A DNA stretch of 64,000 nt from Marsupella aquatica (Eukaryota; Marchantiophyta): positions 434,001-498,000 of the forward strand of contig OZ316897.1 in assembly GCA_973895155.1 (NCBI GenBank). Reading direction: 5' to 3'. Positions 23,187 to 34,339 of this stretch are shown piece after piece. A program made the position numbers and the translations under genes. Positions within the stretch are counted from its first letter, which is position 1, and every line of letters starts with the position of its first letter. Under the pieces are notes generated by a model that had not been told where the DNA came from, did no database searches, and saw only the letters and a list, made by a program, of their open reading frames with translations.

Positions 23187-25949
23187 CTAACTTATGCATC
23201 CACCGCCAAGTGTGAACACGTATCCTGTTGTTGATCTCCTTCGGTCCAAATCTTGTCCATAGTCAGAATCTACATAGCCAATCAATGATCTAGCATTCTT
23301 TGCATTCGCATCAAATAAAAGACCATGATCCACGGTACCCTTCAAGTACCTGATAATCCACTTCACTGCTTCCCAGTGTACCTTCCCTGGATTCGACATG
23401 TACCTACTCACCTTGCCCATAGCCATGGCAAGATCAGGTCTAGTGCAAGTCATCAAATACATGAGACTCCCCACTGCCTTGTCATATGGAACCTTTGACA
23501 TCAACCCCTTCTCTGTGTCATCCGTAGGACAGAACGCTGATGATAACTTGAAGTGTGGAGCCAACGGGGTACTTACTGGCTTGCTATTCTCCATGTTGAA
23601 CCTTGCAATTACCTTTCTCGCATAACTGCTCTGCGTCAACCATAGCTTGCCAGCCTCCAAGTCCCTAGTGATCTCCATACCCAAAATCCTCTTAGCTGGC
23701 CCTAAGTCCTTCATCTTAAACTCTGCACTAAGCAGTGCCTTGAGCTTAACAATCTCAGACCTATCCTTGGCTGCAATTAGCATGTCATCCACATAAAGTA
23801 CTAAAACAATGAACCCAAAGACAACATTCTTCACCGGTTTCAAATACACACAAGGGTCAAATACACTTCTGTGAAAACCTTGTGACCGAATCCAATCGTC
23901 AAACCGCTTGTTCCACTGTCTTGGTGACTGCTTCAACCCATACAAGGATTTCAGCAATCTGCAAACCAATTCCTCCTGTCCTCTCTTCACAAAACCTAGC
24001 GGTTGTCTCATGAAGATCACCTCTTCCAATGTGCCATAGAGGAAAGCTGTGACAACATCCATCTGATCTAGGAGCAGACCAAACATTACAACAAGTACAC
24101 ACAATAGTCGTATTGTAGAGTACTTAGCAACTGGTGAGAAGACCTCATTGTAATCCACACCTTTCTCTTGTGTGAATCCCTTTGCTACCAATCTAGCCTT
24201 GTAGACCTTCGATCCACCTCCTATGGAATTATCCTTCAGCTTGTAAATCCACTTGCTGTCCACCACTTGCTGACCCTTAGGCAGCTTAACAAGCTCCCAA
24301 GTTTTGTTGTCCTTTAGTGACTGCATCTCCGTTTGCATTGCTGCAGTCCACTTCTGCTTCTCCTTTGAAGCACTTGCCTCATGAAATGAAGAAGGTTCTC
24401 CTTCTTCCAAAATTAACGCATCACCCTCATCATCAGCTGTAAAATCATCCTCTTGCAGTTGAGATGAATCAACCCACTGTCCATACCTTGATGGAGCGCG
24501 TACAGTGCGACCAGATGTTCTTCTAGCCGATGACTCCGGTTGATCTGCGTGTGCTGGTACAATTTGAAGCTCAACAGCATCCACTTGCTGCTCACCAGCA
24601 TCAACAAACTCCTCTGGTTCCTCTGGCACAGGAACCAGCTCCATAATTGGAGCAACTCCTTCTCTCCGGTCATGCACCTCATAACCAATCTCCCCCTCAA
24701 CGAGATCCGGGATAGGAGATTTTCCTTTGTCAGTACGGGAGACCTGAGTATTCTCCCCCTCCTTCAATAATCTGGATTCATTGAAGGAAACATCCCTACT
24801 GACAACGAGCTTACAGGCAATAGGATCCCATAGCCTATAGGCTTTCACACCACTCTGGTACCCAAGAAAAACACATTTCCTGGAGGTAGGATCCAACTTG
24901 GTCCTATTCTGCTTTGGTGTGAGAGCATATGCATCACTTCCAAAAATTACCAAGCCATGATAGTCTGCTTGCCGCTTATAGCGCATCTCAAACGGCGTTT
25001 TGAAATTGATAGCACTAGAAGGAGAAAGATTTACCAAATAAGCTGCGGTATTGACAGCTTCTGCCCAAAATTCTTGTGGTAAACCTGATTGGCTCAACAT
25101 ACTCCATGACCGCTCCAACAGTGTCCGATTGAGCCTCTCAGCGACACCATTCTGCTGCGGAGTATAAACTGTGGTGAGATGGCGAGTTATCCCCTGTTCT
25201 GAACAGTACTCTTCAAATTCCATTGAAGTGTACTCCCCGCCGTTGTCTGACCTCAGACTCTTCACCCTTGTATCCAAACACTTGATCGTGTTTCCAGTCT
25301 GATTCTCCACCTGGGCCTTCCACTTCTTAAAAATGGACAAGACATCAGACTTATGCGTCATGAAATAAATCCACACAAATCTTGAGTAATCATCAATAAA
25401 TGATACATAGTACAACTTTCCAGAGTGTGAGGGAGTCGGGGATGGACCCCACACGTCACTATGTATGTACTCAAGAACCGCTTTGGAACGATGAGTTCCA
25501 ACACCAAAAGCACGACGATGCTGCTTTCCAAGAATGCAATGCTCACAAAACTCTAATTTACAAGATTGCAAATCAGAAATGAGTCCATTCTTCCGTAAGA
25601 TAGCCAAACCCTTCTCACTCATGTGGCCTAGCCGTGAATGCCATAGTTGAGTCATCTCCTCGTGAGACTTGGTTACATTGGCCTCTCCACATACAGTATT
25701 GCCCTGTAACACATACAAATTCTTTTGTCTACTCCCCTTCAAAATCACTGTCTCTCCCGACCTGACTTGAAGTTCACCATCAATAACGCTCCATTGATGA
25801 CCATTTGAATCCAACACACCGAGTGAAATCAGATTCTTACGCATGCCAGGTACATACCTGACTCCGGACACTGTGCGCACAGCGCCATCAAACATTTGAA
25901 TCTTCACAGACCCAATTCCCTCAATTTGACAGGAGTGATCATTTCCCAT
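23187..25949 (-). CDS. Copia copy 1 polyprotein: integrase and reverse transcriptase
   Basis: A single open frame of about 920 codons. In order it shows the end of the protease region, the GAG-pre-integrase zinc module (HSRLGHMSEKG...CEHC), the integrase core (HSDVWGP, IDDYSRFVWIYF, SDNGGEYTS), the Copia reverse transcriptase (VVDSKWIYKLK, QMDVVTAFLYG, LYVDDMLIAA) and the first half of RNase H (GYVDSDYG, RRSTTGYVF). It ends at a TAG replacing a Trp codon. The protein would reverse-transcribe and integrate the element. With no intact gag and an N-terminally disrupted protease it cannot act alone. Confidence 0.92.
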   Translation of the reverse strand: MGNDHSCQIEGIGSVKIQMFDGAVRTVSGVRYVPGMRKNLISLGVLDSNGHQWSVIDGELQVRSGETVILKGSRQKNLYVLQGNTVCGEANVTKSHEEMTQLWHSRLGHMSEKGLAILRKNGLISDLQSCKLEFCEHCILGKQHRRAFGVGTHRSKAVLEYIHSDVWGPSPTPSHSGKLYYVSFIDDYSRFVWIYFMTHKSDVLSIFKKWKAQVENQTGNTIKCLDTRVKSLRSDNGGEYTSMEFEEYCSEQGITRHLTTVYTPQQNGVAERLNRTLLERSWSMLSQSGLPQEFWAEAVNTAAYLVNLSPSSAINFKTPFEMRYKRQADYHGLVIFGSDAYALTPKQNRTKLDPTSRKCVFLGYQSGVKAYRLWDPIACKLVVSRDVSFNESRLLKEGENTQVSRTDKGKSPIPDLVEGEIGYEVHDRREGVAPIMELVPVPEEPEEFVDAGEQQVDAVELQIVPAHADQPESSARRTSGRTVRAPSRYGQWVDSSQLQEDDFTADDEGDALILEEGEPSSFHEASASKEKQKWTAAMQTEMQSLKDNKTWELVKLPKGQQVVDSKWIYKLKDNSIGGGSKVYKARLVAKGFTQEKGVDYNEVFSPVAKYSTIRLLCVLVVMFGLLLDQMDVVTAFLYGTLEEVIFMRQPLGFVKRGQEELVCRLLKSLYGLKQSPRQWNKRFDDWIRSQGFHRSVFDPCVYLKPVKNVVFGFIVLVLYVDDMLIAAKDRSEIVKLKALLSAEFKMKDLGPAKRILGMEITRDLEAGKLWLTQSSYARKVIARFNMENSKPVSTPLAPHFKLSSAFCPTDDTEKGLMSKVPYDKAVGSLMYLMTCTRPDLAMAMGKVSRYMSNPGKVHWEAVKWIIRYLKGTVDHGLLFDANAKNARSLIGYVDSDYGQDLDRRRSTTGYVFTLGGGCIS

Positions 25950-26414
25950 CAGAACTGAACCGTTTGTTGAAATAGAGTAAGAACTGAAAAACTCACGAAT
26001 GTATCAAATATGAAAAGAGCAAGCACAATCAAGAATCCACACATCATCTGCTCTCCTAGATGACGTGCACAGGGCATACCCCCGGCTTCATAAAACATAC
26101 TCATCATTGAGTAAATCAGCTTCTCCATCAGCCCTAGCCACATTTGCCGATGAAGTTTCCGCTGCCTTTCCCTTACAGTCTCGCTGAAGTGTCCAACTTG
26201 GTTGCACTTCCAACATGTCACCTGCCTCCTCTGAGGGGATTTACCCTTGGACTTAGATCTGGATTTAGATCTAAACTGGGTTCTACGGTCCCCAGTTGGT
26301 CGCTGCATACCCCTCCCACGGTTAACATTGAGGGCAGCACCAGATGATAAAGGCTGTGATGTGATGTGCATCTTCTGCTGAAGATCATCACTAAGCAGAG
26401 AACTTACCACGTCC
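25950..26414 (-). pseudogene. Copia copy 1 gag C-terminus and protease remnant
   Basis: The frame holds the end of gag (VSSLLSDD, then NVNRGRG and a basic KSRSKSKGKSPQRR tract) and a zinc knuckle. The knuckle reads CWKCNQVGHFSETV, so the fourth ligand of the C-x2-C-x4-H-x4-C motif is Val instead of Cys. The frame then drifts out of register before the protease active-site region. The upstream end is cut by the assembly gap. Confidence 0.8.
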
Positions 26415-26514
26415 NNNNNNNNNNNNNNNNNNNNNNNNNNNNNNNNNNNNNNNNNNNNNNNNNNNNNNNNNNNNNNNNNNNNNNNNNNNNNNNNNNNNNN
26501 NNNNNNNNNNNNNN
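26415..26514. other. Assembly gap (100 N)
   Basis: Exactly 100 N bases. Copia gag sequence lies on one side and MITE-like sequence on the other, so the missing piece should include the rest of gag, the leader and possibly the 5' LTR. Confidence 0.98.
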
Positions 26515-26766
26515 GAGAAGAGTACTTTTAAATTTATGCATAAGAGCATTAGGGTTTTTAAAATCCAATTTTTTTGAGAATTACAGGAGAAGATAGGGTT
26601 TTAGAAATGATTTTTATGAATATTTTTTGAAATATTTTTAAATATTCCAAAAAGATAGGGGTAGAAAAATATTTCAAAATTTATTTATTTTTCTTATTTT
26701 TTAGGATGTTCTATAGCTAAAAATGTCGAGCGTGTTATGAAAACCCCTTTAGAGTGAGGCCCCCAA
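26515..26766 (-). mobile_element. MITE-like copy (CTCGGGGG family), truncated by gap
   Basis: The sequence follows the reverse complement of the element at 56395-56691 word by word. Shared blocks include AAGAGCATTAGGGT, AATATTCCAAAAA, ATAGGGGTAGAAAAATA and TTTTCTTATTTTTTAGG. It ends at GTGAGGCCCCCAAG, a variant of the family terminus. The other end is lost in the gap. It carries no coding capacity. Confidence 0.65.
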
Positions 26767-28697
26767 GATTTATGGGAGGGTAATTATGGTACTATTCAGC
26801 CCCTCACCCATGGGTACATGCATCATTAATTTCTCCTCCCTACTTAGAAAGAGTTCCCTAGTCCCTGTTCCCTCATAATGTGTGGTGTCCAAAGTGCCCC
26901 TATTTGAATGACAACACATGCAATCATGACATTCACATACTAGCTTGTATGCCATCATGCCCCTCATATAGAATCTTGTGGTATACCAAAATCACTTGTC
27001 TGGACTGCTTTGGGTTCATTGGGAGATTGCTATTTGGCTATTGAAAGGCTAAGATAAAACAAAGTATAAATCCAATGGTTAATTATAAAAGGGTTCCCCT
27101 AGAGGCATGACTTTGTGTTAGCTCACTTGAGTAGAGATTGATAGGTCTTGGATTCAACTATTGTGACTGACTCTTCCTGGGGTTTCACAGATTTCCCCTT
27201 AAAAATAAAATAACATAATATAAATTATATAAAAGGGTTCCCTTCACAAGTCAGTTTGGAAGTGGACCAGCCACCATGTTTGGCTGGATTCCTTGTTATA
27301 GTTAGTAGTTGATTCAAGGAATTTACTAGGTCTTTTGAAGATATTAGACTGCAAGGCAGTTTAGTGACCATCATTGCAGTCAGATGAAAGTTGAAATGAG
27401 CCCTTTTGTGCAGAGGAAATGGGCTGCATGTGGGGGACGCAAAGCCACCAATGGCAAGAAGGGGTGGTCCATGGGCTAAAAACTGGATAATTCATGTCAT
27501 GGAAGAAACAAGCTAGGGTGTATTCATGAACACTAATCAATAATTGTGCACAGTACCCAATTGTCCTTGTATTTTTGTTGGGGCCATGCTGTTGTTGCTA
27601 TTAAGTGTTGTTGTTGCAGCCGTGTTTTTGTTGCTTGCATTTGTGGCTACAAAGTGACGACATGAATTCTCATTCCTTATTTCACTCCATGAGGTTGGTC
27701 TTGGCTTCTTGACCCTGTTGTAACCTTTTTAGTTTCTTTTTTAGTTATAAAGAACTGAGGTTTTGCCCCTCACTCGTGCCTTGTGACCACTTGCGTGCCA
27801 TCCTACTTGGGTTTGTTTCCCTTCTCCCCTCTCCCTCTCCCCTCCTCTCCCCTCCTCTCCCTGGGCAGGCGAGGTGGAAGCTAAGGTTCAGGACGCAAGA
27901 GCAGGAGCAAGGCGAGGAGGAGCGAGGCAGGGGGAGGGTCGTGCAAGGGCATGCATCGTAAGTCGAGGACAAAGGGGCACAAAGCAACGCAAGAAGATGG
28001 TTAATGGGCGGACCCAAACAGTTTAAAAAAAAACAGTCTTGGAATCGAACAGTGATGATTGCTTCCCGCCCAGATTGCAATCTGTGAGCAAAAGATGGGG
28101 GGAAATGGCGACATTGCATACAGTACTCCAGTGTAGATTAATGTTTTCTAGTGAACAAACCTTAGGGGGAGAATGGCTGGATTGCATATTATAAGTGAAG
28201 ATTAATGATTTCTAGTTACCTGGCCTTAAAATCTCAAAGCATCACATGCATTTGAGAATCAGATTCAGATTGGAAAGGAACTATCATAGGTCATGTTGGA
28301 TCCATTTCAGTAAAGTCACATGTTCAGCATGTACGATTTGTAGTGAATAGGTGAACGAATTTTCATGCAGAACCCGTTGAGCTTGCCGAATGATGGACTT
28401 GTCTGATCGAAGTACGTCGAAAGGAAACGTACAGACGACCAGCGAGTACGTGGATGGCAAGCAGGAAGAAAGAAAGCGAAGATTGGGGTCAATTAAACCC
28501 GTCAATGTGAACTGCGAACTTTTAAAGACATTTTGCTAGGTCGACTTATTGAATGACTTCCAGAGAAACAACCATAACATCCAAGTAGGACGGTCTTCCA
28601 CCACTTCAGAGACAGCACTCGCACCATACTATGCAATGACAGGACCTTCGACCACCTTAGAAACTGCAGTGTCTTAATTTCTGCTATGTTGGACTTT
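26767..28697. other. Intergenic with one SINE; no gene recognised
   Basis: Apart from the SINE at 27099-27227, I see AT-rich DNA, a pyrimidine-rich tract at about 27820-27860 (CTCCCCTCCTCTCCCC words) and short frames without domains. The bases just below 28698 are the 3' flank of the cupin gene. Confidence 0.45.
27099..27227 (+). mobile_element. tRNA-derived SINE with 15-bp target duplication
   Basis: A 129-base body is flanked by perfect 15-base direct repeats, TATAAAAGGGTTCCC, at 27084-27098 and 27228-27242. The body has a tRNA-like head: TTAGCTCACTTGAGTAGAG resembles an RNA polymerase III A box and GGTCTTGGATTCAACT a B box at suitable spacing. It ends in an A/T-rich tail (CCTTAAAAATAAAATAAC). 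These are the marks of a SINE copied by LINE machinery. The parent tRNA is too diverged for me to name. Confidence 0.75.
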
Positions 28698-29582
28698 TCA
28701 AAGTTCGTCTTTGGCTCCACTCGTGGCTGCAGGGTCGTCAACGAAAACAAGGCCATGCTCCTCCGCTACTGTGACAGCTCGTCCCATGAGCTCTGGGGTC
28801 GTAGGAGAAGGATCTCCAGGTGCGTAGCGATCTTGAACAAGTTCTCCAACTTTGAGATAAAAGGTTTCAAATCCACCAGGGGCACAGGTGACCACCATGT
28901 GGGCGGGTTTATCACATACGTTGATGAATGAATGAGGTACGTTTCTAGGCAAGTGAACGAAGCATCCCTTTGTTGCATGAAATGACTTGCTGCCAACATT
29001 CCAGATCAGCTCTCCGTCAAGCATGTAAAACGTTTCTTCCTCCCGTGTATGCATATGGGTCGGTGGACCAACCCCTGGAGGTACAATAACCTCGGATAGC
29101 GAATAGGTACCTCCAGTTTCGTTTGACAGAGCTTTCAAGGTGACCAGAACCCCCACCGCCCACACAGTGATCCCACCAGCTGCAGTCAGGATAAGTCCAA
29201 CATTTCTTAGAGTTACTCCCGGCCCGCATTCACATATTTTGGGGGACTTAATTGGCAGGCAGGAACTTTGCCCTTATGGGGTATATAAAGAATCTGGTCG
29301 ACTACCATTGTCAGGATGGGATCAAGGTGTCTAAACAGCCATATGATAGACAGCTGAAATCAGCTCATGTCCTCGCCGTATATCTGCCTACTTAAAATCA
29401 CTGCAACAATCATAAACCAGGTTTAAATGCTTTGTAGAGAAATGAATGTTTGTGACGATTCATACGTACCTGAGTATGTGTTGACACCGACAAGATTGTT
29501 GCGAATTGCAACAAATGAGAGGATGGAAGCAGCATCTACCTGGACCAATCATGCTGACATCTGATGATAGCACCTGATCCAT
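28698..29582 (-). CDS. Single-domain cupin protein, two exons
   Basis: The main exon (29179-28698) encodes a cupin barrel. Motif 1 reads PGVGPPTHMHTREEETFYML-DGEL with the HxH and Glu metal ligands, and motif 2 reads GCFVHLPRNVPHSFIN with its His. The exon opens at an acceptor (GACTGCAG). A small upstream exon, 29582-29540, starts MDQVLSSDVSMIGP and joins in phase through GT-AG borders to give 174 residues; that exon is inferred. Otherwise the frame has only a GTG start at 29165. The protein resembles quercetin-dioxygenase-like cupins of bacteria and plants, which bind Fe, Mn or Ni and act as dioxygenases or isomerases. The substrate is unknown and there is no clear signal peptide. The domain is certain, exon 1 is moderately supported. 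Confidence 0.82.
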
Positions 29583-30537
29583 GGCTTCCCTGCGTCCCTG
29601 ATTCCTGAATCTAAAGGCCTGTACCACGTCAGCCAGGTCTTGACTCAAAAACTTGAGGTCATACTGCAATCATGCATTATACATACCATCACGAACTAAC
29701 CTTACGATATATCATTTTCCAGAAAATTACTAGCTGACCTTGTGATATATAAGGCCCAGAAAATTTCACGAGTTGGAAATGTCGCTGCCAGTACGTAGAG
29801 ACAGTCTAGTGGATTTAACTATAATTGCATGTGCGCTTCCTGGTATCATAGTTCCATATATGAGAGGACCTAAAGCACAATCATACCTTGAAGGACTGAT
29901 CACGGCATTCCTGGACGGCTTGAGCTTCTTCAGATCACCTGGACTAACCAAGTTTCGCAGTTTGGATACCTCGCCTCTTCTTCCTCAGTCATCTTCCTCA
30001 GTCAGTCTCCGCGCTAAGGGGTCACGATTACCGCACCCAACGGTTTTTCCGCCTTATTCTTTGGATTCAACGCAATGTGCTGAAAATGCGAATTTCTGTT
30101 TCACTTCTGATGTGCATGAAGAGGAATCTTCTCTCTGCTAAACGATTGGTTCGAGGCTATAGAATGATCAAACTAAGCGTCAGCTCCAGTTTCATCCCTC
30201 CCCTTGTTCCAGAGAATTAACCGCGCCTATCTCGCAGCATTATTATGTGCAACAGTCCAAACCTATTGGAAAATGAATGGCTGCCCAAGTAAGCCATCCC
30301 CGAGTTTGGTGGTTTGATTGTCGCTTGATAAGAGTTCGACGACAGTTTTGAGATCTCCATTGTCTTTTGTTTACATCTGGATGTTACCTTCTTACGGTTA
30401 GATTCCTCTGGCTCTTCCACATCCGTCGATGGCGCTCCTTTTGGACTTCGGTTCTGTCTCGTTGACTTCATTTTTGTCGATTCATCCAAAAAACCAGGTA
30501 CATTTTTATTCTCAGGACTCTATTACAACGCAGTAAC
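29583..30537. other. Upstream of cupin gene; no gene recognised
   Basis: This includes the probable promoter of the cupin gene. A Lys/Arg/Ser-rich 90-codon frame at 30217-30489 (minus) and a 122-codon frame at 29773-30141 (plus) have no recognisable domain. Confidence 0.4.
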
Positions 30538-30637
30538 GTGAAGAAGTATACGCTCCGGTGTTAGTGCGTGTTTGTGCCCTTGGGGATGTGAAGAAGTATA
30601 CGCTCCGGTGTTAGTGCGTGTTTGTGCCCTTGGGGAT
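30538..30637. repeat. 50-bp perfect tandem duplication
   Basis: The unit starting GTGAAGAAGTATACGCTCCG appears at 30538 and again at 30588 with no mismatch I can see. It duplicates the start of the retroelement coding fragment. Confidence 0.92.
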
Positions 30638-31240
30638 GTGGTTGTTGTTCACCCCAAGAGTGGAGTCAATTTGGCTTCCACTGCCCATATCCCAGGTCAT
30701 GCTGCCACAAGGGCTGCTCGTCTCAAGGAGGAGGCTTATGCTACGCGTTACCCAGGGGACCTTTTCTACCCGTTTGCCGTGGAGGTCTTCGGAGCGCTGC
30801 ACCCAACTTTTGACCATTTCTTGCGCTCCTATGCAGTTCATTATGTCGAGCAGCGGCCTTATCCACCCGTCTATGTCATCACAATCTTTTTTAGACAGCG
30901 GGTGTCCATTGCACTTTAGTGAGCATAGGCCTTCACTATCCTTCGTAGAGGAGAGGCAGTTGGAGTCAGGGCATCTAGTCGGATTCCATTGCTTGACCCC
31001 CCTATGCAGTTCACGACGGAGCTTTATTAGGCCCTTCACTTTGCCGTTGGGTAGTCTTTAGGGTTGTGTGTCCTTTGTTCTCCTTGGGCTGGGCTTGTGC
31101 CTGGTCTTTTTTGTTTTTGCTCTTTGGCCTTCCGGCCCTTTTTCTTGTTTTCCCTTGATTGGGTTTTTACGGACCCCACTAGAGGTCCCTTCCAAAATTC
31201 CTGGCACCACATTGTGCCACGTCAACAACAACCGTAACAA
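30538..31240 (+). mobile_element. Retroelement 3' fragment, second copy
   Basis: The frame from about 30572 contains RVCALGDVVVVHPKSGVN, GHAATRAARLKEEAY and YPGDLFYPFAVEVFGALHP, then FFRQRVSIAL before a stop. It is the same coding block as the minus-strand copy at 4795-5058. Downstream, 31060-31170 carries a tail (CTTGATTGGGTTTTT and flanks) matching the tail of the copy at 4.5 kb. A perfect 50-bp tandem duplication marks its 5' edge. No reverse transcriptase core lies upstream, so it is truncated. Confidence 0.55.
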
Positions 31241-32425
31241 ACAAGATTCGTCAGTTTTGTGAATCAAATTTCTAGTTTTCATTCGTGTTTGTGTCAATTT
31301 GGATGTAAATTTTGGGACACCATGCCATACAAAGAAAAGTAAAAACATTGGAAATGCAAAGAGCAAGACGGTTAAAACTATCACTATGTAACCGTTTTAG
31401 TTACATTTCCAATTTTAAAACTTAAATTCAAAGATTTATAAAAAGTATTTTTCAATAATGACTAATAACTAACTTGATAACTTCCTTGTTAAATCGCAAC
31501 TCCCGGTATGTAAGGACCTCTCGTATTGTACGGCCATTAATGCTGGGAAGAGCACATAGAAACCCAAGATCGGGGAGGAGGAATGGCTGGAATCTTGAAC
31601 GTTCATCGAATTTTATACTCAAAACTATTTATTCATTCTCAAAACAAAAAATACCCAGTCGTAGATCTCATTGAGATCTATCTTTTGCACCCTAGATCGC
31701 CTTCTAACATGGATGAATAAGATTTCTAGAGGCATTACAACATGGACGGCAAAGATCGTAAAATTAACAAAATTGACGGCTAGGAAGGCTTGGATTTGTT
31801 TAATGTTTCATTTGGAAAATATTAACCCATTTGCAAAACGGACAGAACCTATCCATAGATCTATTTGAGATCTTTCTTTTGAGCCATAGATTGGCCATTA
31901 TGATGGACGGACGAGATTTCCGGAGATAAGAAATGGAGACGGCTCAGATCGACTCTTCCCCCTGATTTTATTAGCCAAGGGGTCCACGAACTAATTTGGC
32001 CTATGGGATCCTGTCTCCCTATTCAACGCCTCCTGCTCTTTGGCAGTCTGTTATATAAGTAGTATACATGTGTTTCTTTTAAAAGTCTAAGTTCCAGTTC
32101 CAGTTCTACAGTACCAAGCATCAGTGGTTCATGCAGATAGTCCATTCAAAAAATAAAAGAAAAAAACTTTCTGTGAGACGAAAGAAAAGATTCGCGGGTG
32201 GGAAATTTTGAGGCAGTTATTAGGATCAGGTTGCTTACATCTGGCACTTACCCGAGGCCAAAAGGGGTGTGGTACCCCACACCACTATTTAATTTTAGAA
32301 ATTTGTTTTCACAAGTTCCAATCACCCTGTTATTTTGTAAATAATTAAAAAATTTCATTTACATGTTTTTGGTAGTGGGATAATTTATAAGAATGTTGTG
32401 ATTGATAAATTTATAAGCCTGTTAT
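31241..32425. other. AT-rich intergenic DNA; no gene recognised
   Basis: Two related words, AGATCTCATTGAGATCTATCTTTTG and its diverged partner at about 31860, suggest a weak internal duplication around 31600-31920. No gene or RNA is recognised. Confidence 0.35.
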
Positions 32426-33930
32426 GTGATAACGAGCCCTACTCCAGTGCACGGAGGGCCCGCAAATAAGGAGTCGGGCCATGGCATTTATGGGGCAGCA
32501 AGAAACACAATTGTGTTAGAGGTGCACATTTTTTCCATGGTCAGGGAAACCTTTAGCTATGAAAGGCAAAGGACAAGGGCCTTTCTAAGCTTCAGCTCTC
32601 CCCGCCCCGGTGGAAGAGGAGGTTCGGCTTGGACCGAGCGTCTTTGTGCCCTCTGGAAACACTGTTAGAAAGAGCAGTTCAAGGCAGAAGGCCTGTTTCG
32701 GCCTCATGAAAGACATAAATCTGTGGATAGCGGCCTATTTCATCCACACCTGTTAATATACGTATGCGCGTATTATAGTCGATACTAAGTAAATTATAAA
32801 CTACTTCGAATCTTTGTTTTTGAGAGGGATGATCAACGCCACAAAATCATATCAATCAAAACTTTAAAACGCCTATTGGTATGATACTTCAGGAAATATA
32901 ATAATTGAAATAGACTGTTCGGGTTGGTATATAATACATTTTCATGTTTAGATGTTTGACATTTATGTATCCATTTTGGTAAAGTGGCTATCAGAGATTT
33001 GAAAAACAATTGGTTATGCATAAATAATCTTTTCTTTTCATAAAACTGGTAGATATACCTTTCCCAAAGGTTATTAGTTGCACCAACTGAAGTATATCGC
33101 AATTCGATGGGAGCTACCGAGGGAGACGTGTCATCTTATTTTTCCAATGATTTGCGGCGGCGTCTAGCCCTCGTGTTGGGGGCCCCTCCAAATCCTTGGG
33201 TTAGGCCGGCAGGATTTTTGCAGATCTCCTCTATCACCCGCAAAACAGTAATAGTTAAGCAGTCCTCTAATCTTATGATTGTATAAAGCCGATTCTTGAA
33301 CCTGGTTCAAAAGGAGCTAGAAACGAACCTAAAGGCGGTAGGAGCCGAGGTCGCCATCACGGCCAAAAGGGGGGGGGGGGGTTCCCCCCTTCTATGCAAC
33401 ATAGTGCTGCATGAGCTACTGTAGACCTTTTTGTTATGCGATTGAAACGTATCGTTGACAAGGCCCCCCGGGTATGAAGGAAAGACAAAGTCTAAACCCG
33501 CGGCCGGGTTCCAATCTTAACAGTTCCTATTACGCGGGATAGGGCATTAACCGGCGACCCAAAGGATCAGGAACCACAAAGAGCATTTTCCCATCCAAAG
33601 AGCTTGCCCTGGGAAGGAGGTCACTCACTCCCTAGTTTCGGTAGGGATTAGCCTTAATGCCCTCAAGGCACAGATTTCCGTTGGTAGCGGATATTGCTGG
33701 GTCCGAACCGCGCTCCGGCACTATATGAGCCGGGGTTGACATGGGATTTGCGGGATAGAGTCAAGAGTCCACCCGGGAGTCCACCCTATACGGCCCCAGG
33801 TTTACCCCCGTTATTAACCAAACAGTTAATTGAATCCAACGGCTGTGGATTTTCTTCCCAGAAGCATTTTTGTATTGGGACGAAGAATGGAAAAAAAGCG
33901 AAATCCTTTATTATAATTGTAGATGGCTAA
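32426..33930. other. GC-rich non-coding block, possibly organelle-derived
   Basis: The sequence becomes richer in G+C and in words such as GAGCCCTACTCCAGTGCACGG, GGAGTCGGGCC, CGGTAGGAGCCGAGG and CCGGCGACCC, unlike the AT-rich flanks. It has no long frame. The style recalls plant mitochondrial intron or spacer DNA, but I could not identify a gene, a tRNA or a clean group II domain V. A poly-G run at about 33370-33381 interrupts it. Treat the organellar origin as a guess. Confidence 0.3.
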
Positions 33931-34339
33931 ACTTATGACCAGAGTCTCAATTTACACTGAGCTAGACTTAAAGTCGATGCGTAAGTGCACAATTTTTCAT
34001 TGTCACCTAGAGGTTTTACTCCATTTACAAGATGCTACGTGAAGCTCTCTAAAAAGTACATGTACATGCAATGGGTTCATTGTTAACATTAATGACAATT
34101 ACTATTTTAAGTTACAATAGCGTGTGTTCATAGGGTTCAACTTGTCACTCTTTATATCACTTTTTAAGTTGATTCAATTTTCAATTTAACTCCTTAAGAT
34201 ATAATAGATGTCCTTTAGTTAATGAAAAGACAAAATAGCATATTATACTGGAAGATGGACCAACTTTCTGGCATCAATGCATGCAATCAACTATAAAAAA
34301 GAAATTATGCTCATGTTTGAAGGTCAGGCTGAGCTCGAT

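Larger units (their letters stand above)
22146..26414 (-). mobile_element. Ty1/Copia LTR retrotransposon copy 1, 5' part missing
   Basis: On the minus strand the order is gag tail, protease remnant, integrase, reverse transcriptase, RNase H, polypurine tract, 3' LTR. This is the Copia (Pseudoviridae-type) order. The 5' LTR and most of gag are absent, being lost in or beyond the assembly gap at 26415. The element is related to the Copia at 51-58 kb, with clearly similar proteins and LTR inner ends. It is non-functional because of the missing 5' half, a broken protease region and a stop in RNase H. Confidence 0.92.

Noticed and set aside
30217-30489. Lys/Ser-rich 90-codon frame as a nuclear protein N-terminus
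   Set aside because: No domain, no splice partner and no clear start; composition alone is not enough.
33600-33760. Possible tRNA around GGGTCCGAACCGCGCTCC
   Set aside because: No acceptor stem or anticodon arm can be folded at the right spacing.
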